Below are positions 61,006-64,000 of a stretch of 64,000 nucleotides of DNA, in pieces (within the stretch, counting starts at the first letter, position 1; every line of letters begins with the position of its first letter). The position numbers and the translations under genes are program-made. Origin of the DNA: Pseudarthrobacter sp. NIBRBAC000502772. Lineage in GTDB: Bacteria; Actinomycetota; Actinomycetes; Actinomycetales; Micrococcaceae. Below the pieces are notes generated by a model that ran no database searches, was not told the origin of the DNA, and saw nothing but the letters and a program-made list of their open reading frames with translations. The stretch lies in NCBI RefSeq assembly GCF_006517235.1, contig NZ_CP041188.1:3906001-3970000 (forward strand). Reading direction: 5' to 3'.

Positions 61006-61830
61006 TTAGTAGATGAGTAGTTTGTCTATGAAGTAAGCCAGGGAGCCCACGGCCGAAACCGGCGCAAGGCCCATGCTAACCGCAGCCAGAAGATTCAGCG
61101 GACCGCCGCGGAGTGTTACGAGTCGGCGGAAGCTGACCAGCACGGCGCCCACCACAACACCGAAGGTCGCCGCCGGCAGAACGGCAATATCGGAGAAGAC
61201 CAGGCCGGCGAGCGGCCCGGCAAGTCCTGCCATCACGATGCCGAGGGGGGCCACGATGCTGTCCGGCCAGCGGATCAGGCCGGCCAGCAGAGCCACGGCA
61301 GCGCTGACGGCTGCCACCAGGAGCATCTCCCGCACGCCGTTGAAGCGCGCGCCGGCAATCCAGCCTGCCCCCAGGCACGAGAGGAGCACTCCGGCGCAGC
61401 AGCCCAGGGTGGACTCAAGCCGTTGGGCCTGGCCCGTGCCTCGGATGAGCTGCACCACAAACACAGCCATCATTCCCAACGCCATGAACGCCGGTGTCCA
61501 GTCCAGAAAACCCGGGGCGGGGACAAAACCGGCAGCGAGCGCCGATCCGACGCCGGGCAGCGCAATGACGGCTGCAAGGGTCTTTTTCGCGGGGATGCGC
61601 AGGAAATGGGGCCAGCCGATGCCTACTGCCACAGCGATCACCACAGCGACGCCGATGAGTACCTCGCGTGAGATGTAGACGCCGGCGATGATCGCTACGA
61701 GTCCCGCCACTCCGACAACACCGATGACCCACGAGCCCAGCGACTTTGCCGGGGCCTGCACCTCGGCGGTCATCGGGAACCCGGCCGGCCGGTTCGCTTC
61801 GGCTTCGACTCTGCACTCAATTCGTGGCAT
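61006..61830 (-). CDS. polytopic membrane protein of unknown function
   Basis: 274 residues if started at 61830, or 255 from ATG 61773 (MTAEVQAPAKSLGSWVIGVV); neither start has a clear ribosome site and I lean to 61773. About eight spans, Gly/Ala/Val-rich, with a conserved-looking loop GWPHFLRIPAKKTLAAVIAL. No family recognised. The 37-residue membrane protein follows it. Confidence 0.78.
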   Translation of the reverse strand: MPRIECRVEAEANRPAGFPMTAEVQAPAKSLGSWVIGVVGVAGLVAIIAGVYISREVLIGVAVVIAVAVGIGWPHFLRIPAKKTLAAVIALPGVGSALAAGFVPAPGFLDWTPAFMALGMMAVFVVQLIRGTGQAQRLESTLGCCAGVLLSCLGAGWIAGARFNGVREMLLVAAVSAAVALLAGLIRWPDSIVAPLGIVMAGLAGPLAGLVFSDIAVLPAATFGVVVGAVLVSFRRLVTLRGGPLNLLAAVSMGLAPVSAVGSLAYFIDKLLIY

Positions 61831-61975
61831 CCCATTCTGGCTGTGGACCCGGCGGCTCGGCCTTCGGTGTCAGGGCGTTCTGCCCGACGGTACAATCCTG
61901 CCTTATGTGACCCGGATATGTCGCAAAACGAAGGTTTGACGGGGCGGAATCCGTGCTGTCGTGCAGGGCGATGGG

Positions 61976-61981
61976 TATACT
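61976..61981 (+). promoter_or_regulatory. -10 candidate for glnR and structured leader
   Basis: TATACT lies 141 bp before the glnR start. The leader between holds CCGGCCGG twice (62013-62020 and 62063-62070) around the palindrome TCCGCTGCAGCGGA (62042-62055), so a nested stem-loop is possible. Confidence 0.45.
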
Positions 61982-62122
61982 CAGAGTTCAGCTACGCTTC
62001 CTGCTACGGATGCCGGCCGGATAGATTATTAGTCGGCCAAGTCCGCTGCAGCGGAGATAGTACCGGCCGGTGAAAACCCGGTTCAGTCGCCCAAAGATGC
62101 GCGGACGCCCCTTGGAGGAACA

Positions 62123-62821
62123 ATGTCGCACATCCTGCTATTGACGAACAGCACCGGTTCTTCGGTAGACATTCTGCCTGCCCTGGAATTGCTGAACCAC
62201 CGCGTGCATATCCTCGCCGCGGAACCCACAGCCCTGCTGGAGACCGATCCCTGCGATATTGTGCTTCTCGACGCCCGCAAGGACCTGGTGGGCGCCCGCT
62301 CCCTCACCCAGCTGCTCAAGGCCACAGGTCTGAGCGCACCCCTGGTCCTGATCCTGACCGAGGGCGGCATGGCCGCTGTTTCTTCGGCCTGGGCCGTGGA
62401 TGACATCGTGCTCGATTCAGCCGGTCCCGCCGAAGTGGAAGCCCGCATCAGGCTCTCCGTGGCGCGTGCAGTGCCGGACAAGGATGACGCCCCCACGGAG
62501 ATCCGGGCGGCAGGCGTGGTCATCGATGAAGCTAGCTACACTGCCCGCGTCAACGGCGCCCCGCTGAACCTGACGTTCAAGGAATTCGAACTCCTCAAAT
62601 ACCTGGCCCAGCACCCCGGCCGCGTCTTCACCCGCCAGCAACTGCTCACCGAAGTGTGGGGCTATGACTACTACGGCGGCACGCGCACCGTGGATGTCCA
62701 CGTCCGGCGGCTGCGGGCCAAACTCGGTGCGGACCACGAAAACCTGATCAGCACGGTCCGGAACGTCGGCTACCGCCTGACCCTGGTGCGGCAGCAGGAA
62801 GACGAACTGACGGAAGCCTGA
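62123..62821 (+). CDS. glnR: GlnR-type nitrogen regulator (atypical OmpR family)
   Basis: 232 residues. The receiver-like domain ([39 protein letters not shown]) resembles actinobacterial GlnR, which works without a dedicated kinase. The winged helix has [20 protein letters not shown] and [18 protein letters not shown]. The neighbour downstream is mshD, the same order as the glnR-mshD pair of Mycobacterium. Expected targets are nitrogen genes elsewhere. The start has a GGAGGA site. Confidence 0.88.
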   Translation: MSHILLLTNSTGSSVDILPALELLNHRVHILAAEPTALLETDPCDIVLLDARKDLVGARSLTQLLKATGLSAPLVLILTEGGMAAVSSAWAVDDIVLDSAGPAEVEARIRLSVARAVPDKDDAPTEIRAAGVVIDEASYTARVNGAPLNLTFKEFELLKYLAQHPGRVFTRQQLLTEVWGYDYYGGTRTVDVHVRRLRAKLGADHENLISTVRNVGYRLTLVRQQEDELTEA

Positions 62822-62830
62822 CACCGTTCC

Positions 62831-62873
62831 GACAGGAACAGCCCCGGACCTCTGGTCCGGGGCTGTTCCTGTC
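62831..62873 (+). terminator. terminator after glnR
   Basis: Perfect 20-bp stem (62831-62850 with 62854-62873) with a 3-nt loop, 9 bp after the glnR stop. No clear U-tract. Confidence 0.9.
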
Positions 62874-63045
62874 TTAGTGATGCTGTATTTGTGGAGGACA
62901 TACGGGTCGAACGTATCGAGGCCACCCCACTGGTGGATCCCCCTCGTTTCCCACCGTTACCGGCGGGTGAGATATCGACTATACGTGCCCGCCCCGGGGC
63001 CATCAAATCGGAGCGCCTTCCGGCCGGGGCGTATAGCCTAGCCTC

Positions 63046-64000
63046 ATGAGTCCTGCGCACCCGGAAAAATGGCCCGTCCTTATCGTCCACGGCGGTCTGG
63101 AAGAACAGCTGCTGAAGGACTCCGTGGCGCTCCTCGCAGCTGCCGAAGAGTCTGACGGCAACCCCTCACTTTCCGAGCAAACGGTGGTAACGCTCCGTGC
63201 CGGTGACTCCGCCGAGCATTCCCTCCTGACCCTGGCGCTCTACGCGCCGGACGAGGACTCCGATCCCTCCTCCGGCCAGGACCTGGCCGGGTTTGCCGTT
63301 GTTGTGGAGGAGCCTGACGGCAGCGGAGTGCTGGAAATTGCCGTCCACCCCAGCTACCGCAACCAGGGCGTGGCGGACAGGCTTGTCGGCGCACTGCAGT
63401 CGGGGCGAGGCCTGGATGGGCTGAAGGCCTGGTCCCACGGCAACCATGAGGCAGCCGCGGACCTCGCCGCCCGCTACGGCTACGGTCCGGTGCGCGAACT
63501 CTGGAAGATGAGGCTGACCACCGCCACGGCAGAACTGCCCGACGTCGGCCTGCCGGATGGCGTCACGCTCCGCCCCTTTGTGCCGGGCAAGGACGAGGAC
63601 CGCTGGCTGGCTGCGAACCGCGCCGCATTTGCCCACCACCCCGAGCAGGGCTCGATGTCCCGCGCGGACTTGGATGCCCGCATGGCCGAGGACTGGTTTG
63701 ATCCCGCCGGCTTTCTGTTGGCCGTGGACGCCGAGGACCGGTTGCTGGGATTCCACTGGACCAAGGTGCATCCGCGCCACGGCGCCCACCCGGCGATTGG
63801 CGAGGTCTACGCTGTTGGTGTCACGCCGGCCGCGCAGGGTATGGGCCTGGGTAAAGCCCTCACAGTGGCTGGCATCAGGCATCTGCAGGGTCTGGGGCTT
63901 CACGCCGTCATGCTCTACACGGATGCCGACAACACCGCTGCCGTTTCCCTCTACCGGGGCCTGGGCTTCACACGCTGGGATATGGACGTGATGTACGGAC
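63046..64000 (+). CDS. mshD: mycothiol synthase MshD, 3' end outside window
   Basis: Acetylates Cys-GlcN-Ins in the last step of mycothiol synthesis. 318 residues are visible in two GNAT halves. The first has VHPSYRNQGVADRLV; the second has GEVYAVGVTPAAQGMGLGKA and MLYTDADNTAAVSLYRGLGF, the MshD signature. No ribosome site precedes ATG 63046; TAGCCT lies 6 nt upstream, suggesting a leaderless mRNA. The reading frame is still open at the window end. Confidence 0.92.
   Translation, partial: MSPAHPEKWPVLIVHGGLEEQLLKDSVALLAAAEESDGNPSLSEQTVVTLRAGDSAEHSLLTLALYAPDEDSDPSSGQDLAGFAVVVEEPDGSGVLEIAVHPSYRNQGVADRLVGALQSGRGLDGLKAWSHGNHEAAADLAARYGYGPVRELWKMRLTTATAELPDVGLPDGVTLRPFVPGKDEDRWLAANRAAFAHHPEQGSMSRADLDARMAEDWFDPAGFLLAVDAEDRLLGFHWTKVHPRHGAHPAIGEVYAVGVTPAAQGMGLGKALTVAGIRHLQGLGLHAVMLYTDADNTAAVSLYRGLGFTRWDMDVMYG

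Overview
The window looks like a chromosome segment of a high-GC actinobacterium of the Micrococcaceae, close to Arthrobacter/Pseudarthrobacter. The evidence is the GC-rich codon use, many GTG and TTG starts, the str/S10/spc ribosomal clusters in actinobacterial form, the lack of an S14 gene between rplE and rpsH (a trait I recall from Micrococcus), and a glnR-mshD pair (mycothiol synthesis, an actinobacterial pathway). I see no insertion sequence, prophage, integrase or CRISPR array.

Layout. 1-2.9 kb: the end of a UgpAEB-like sugar/glycerophosphodiester ABC importer (+). 3.0-16.1 kb: translation and secretion genes on the minus strand, in three transcription blocks: secY-adk-map; rplN-X-E-rpsH-rplF-R-rpsE-rpmD-rplO; rpsJ-rplC-D-W-B-rpsS-rplV-rpsC-rplP-rpmC-rpsQ. 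16.5-22.4 kb: a non-ribosomal insertion with a GH1 glucosidase, a 41-residue membrane protein and a 1406-residue polytopic membrane protein. 22.6-35.0 kb (-): tuf, fusA, rpsG, rpsL, rpoC, rpoB. 35.3-37.7 kb: a lipoprotein, a thiolase and a YbaK-type deacylase. 37.9-44.5 kb (-): rplL, rplJ with an L10-type leader, two tandem double-GNAT acetyltransferases, rplA, rplK, nusG, secE and tRNA-Trp. 44.7-46 kb: an aminotransferase. 46-50.4 kb: a PspC-centred envelope-stress module (NarL-type regulator and PspC-kinase on the minus strand, three small or LiaF-like membrane proteins on the plus strand). 50.6-54.4 kb: an ABC-2 exporter with its own kinase and regulator. 54.5-64 kb: pfkA, a GNAT, an MFS exporter, an ankyrin protein, ygfZ, a flavoprotein, a nitrobindin-like protein, two membrane proteins, glnR and the start of mshD.

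How the genes fit together. The core is the transcription/translation supercluster, split by four islands of unrelated genes; each remaining ribosomal block carries its own terminator and, where readable, its own promoter. Two ribosomal promoters share an extended -10 box. A second theme is sensing and envelope biology: two complete kinase/regulator pairs and the orphan regulator glnR.

The observation I consider most likely to be under-described is a family of four long intergenic hairpins (27381-27447, 37749-37811, 45977-46037, 55526-55583). Each starts within about 20 bp of a stop codon. They share a CACTT..GGCCC core in both arms, while the outer arms differ but still pair. A second general pattern is a set of starts with a TANNNT box exactly 5-6 nt before ATG, which suggests leaderless mRNAs.
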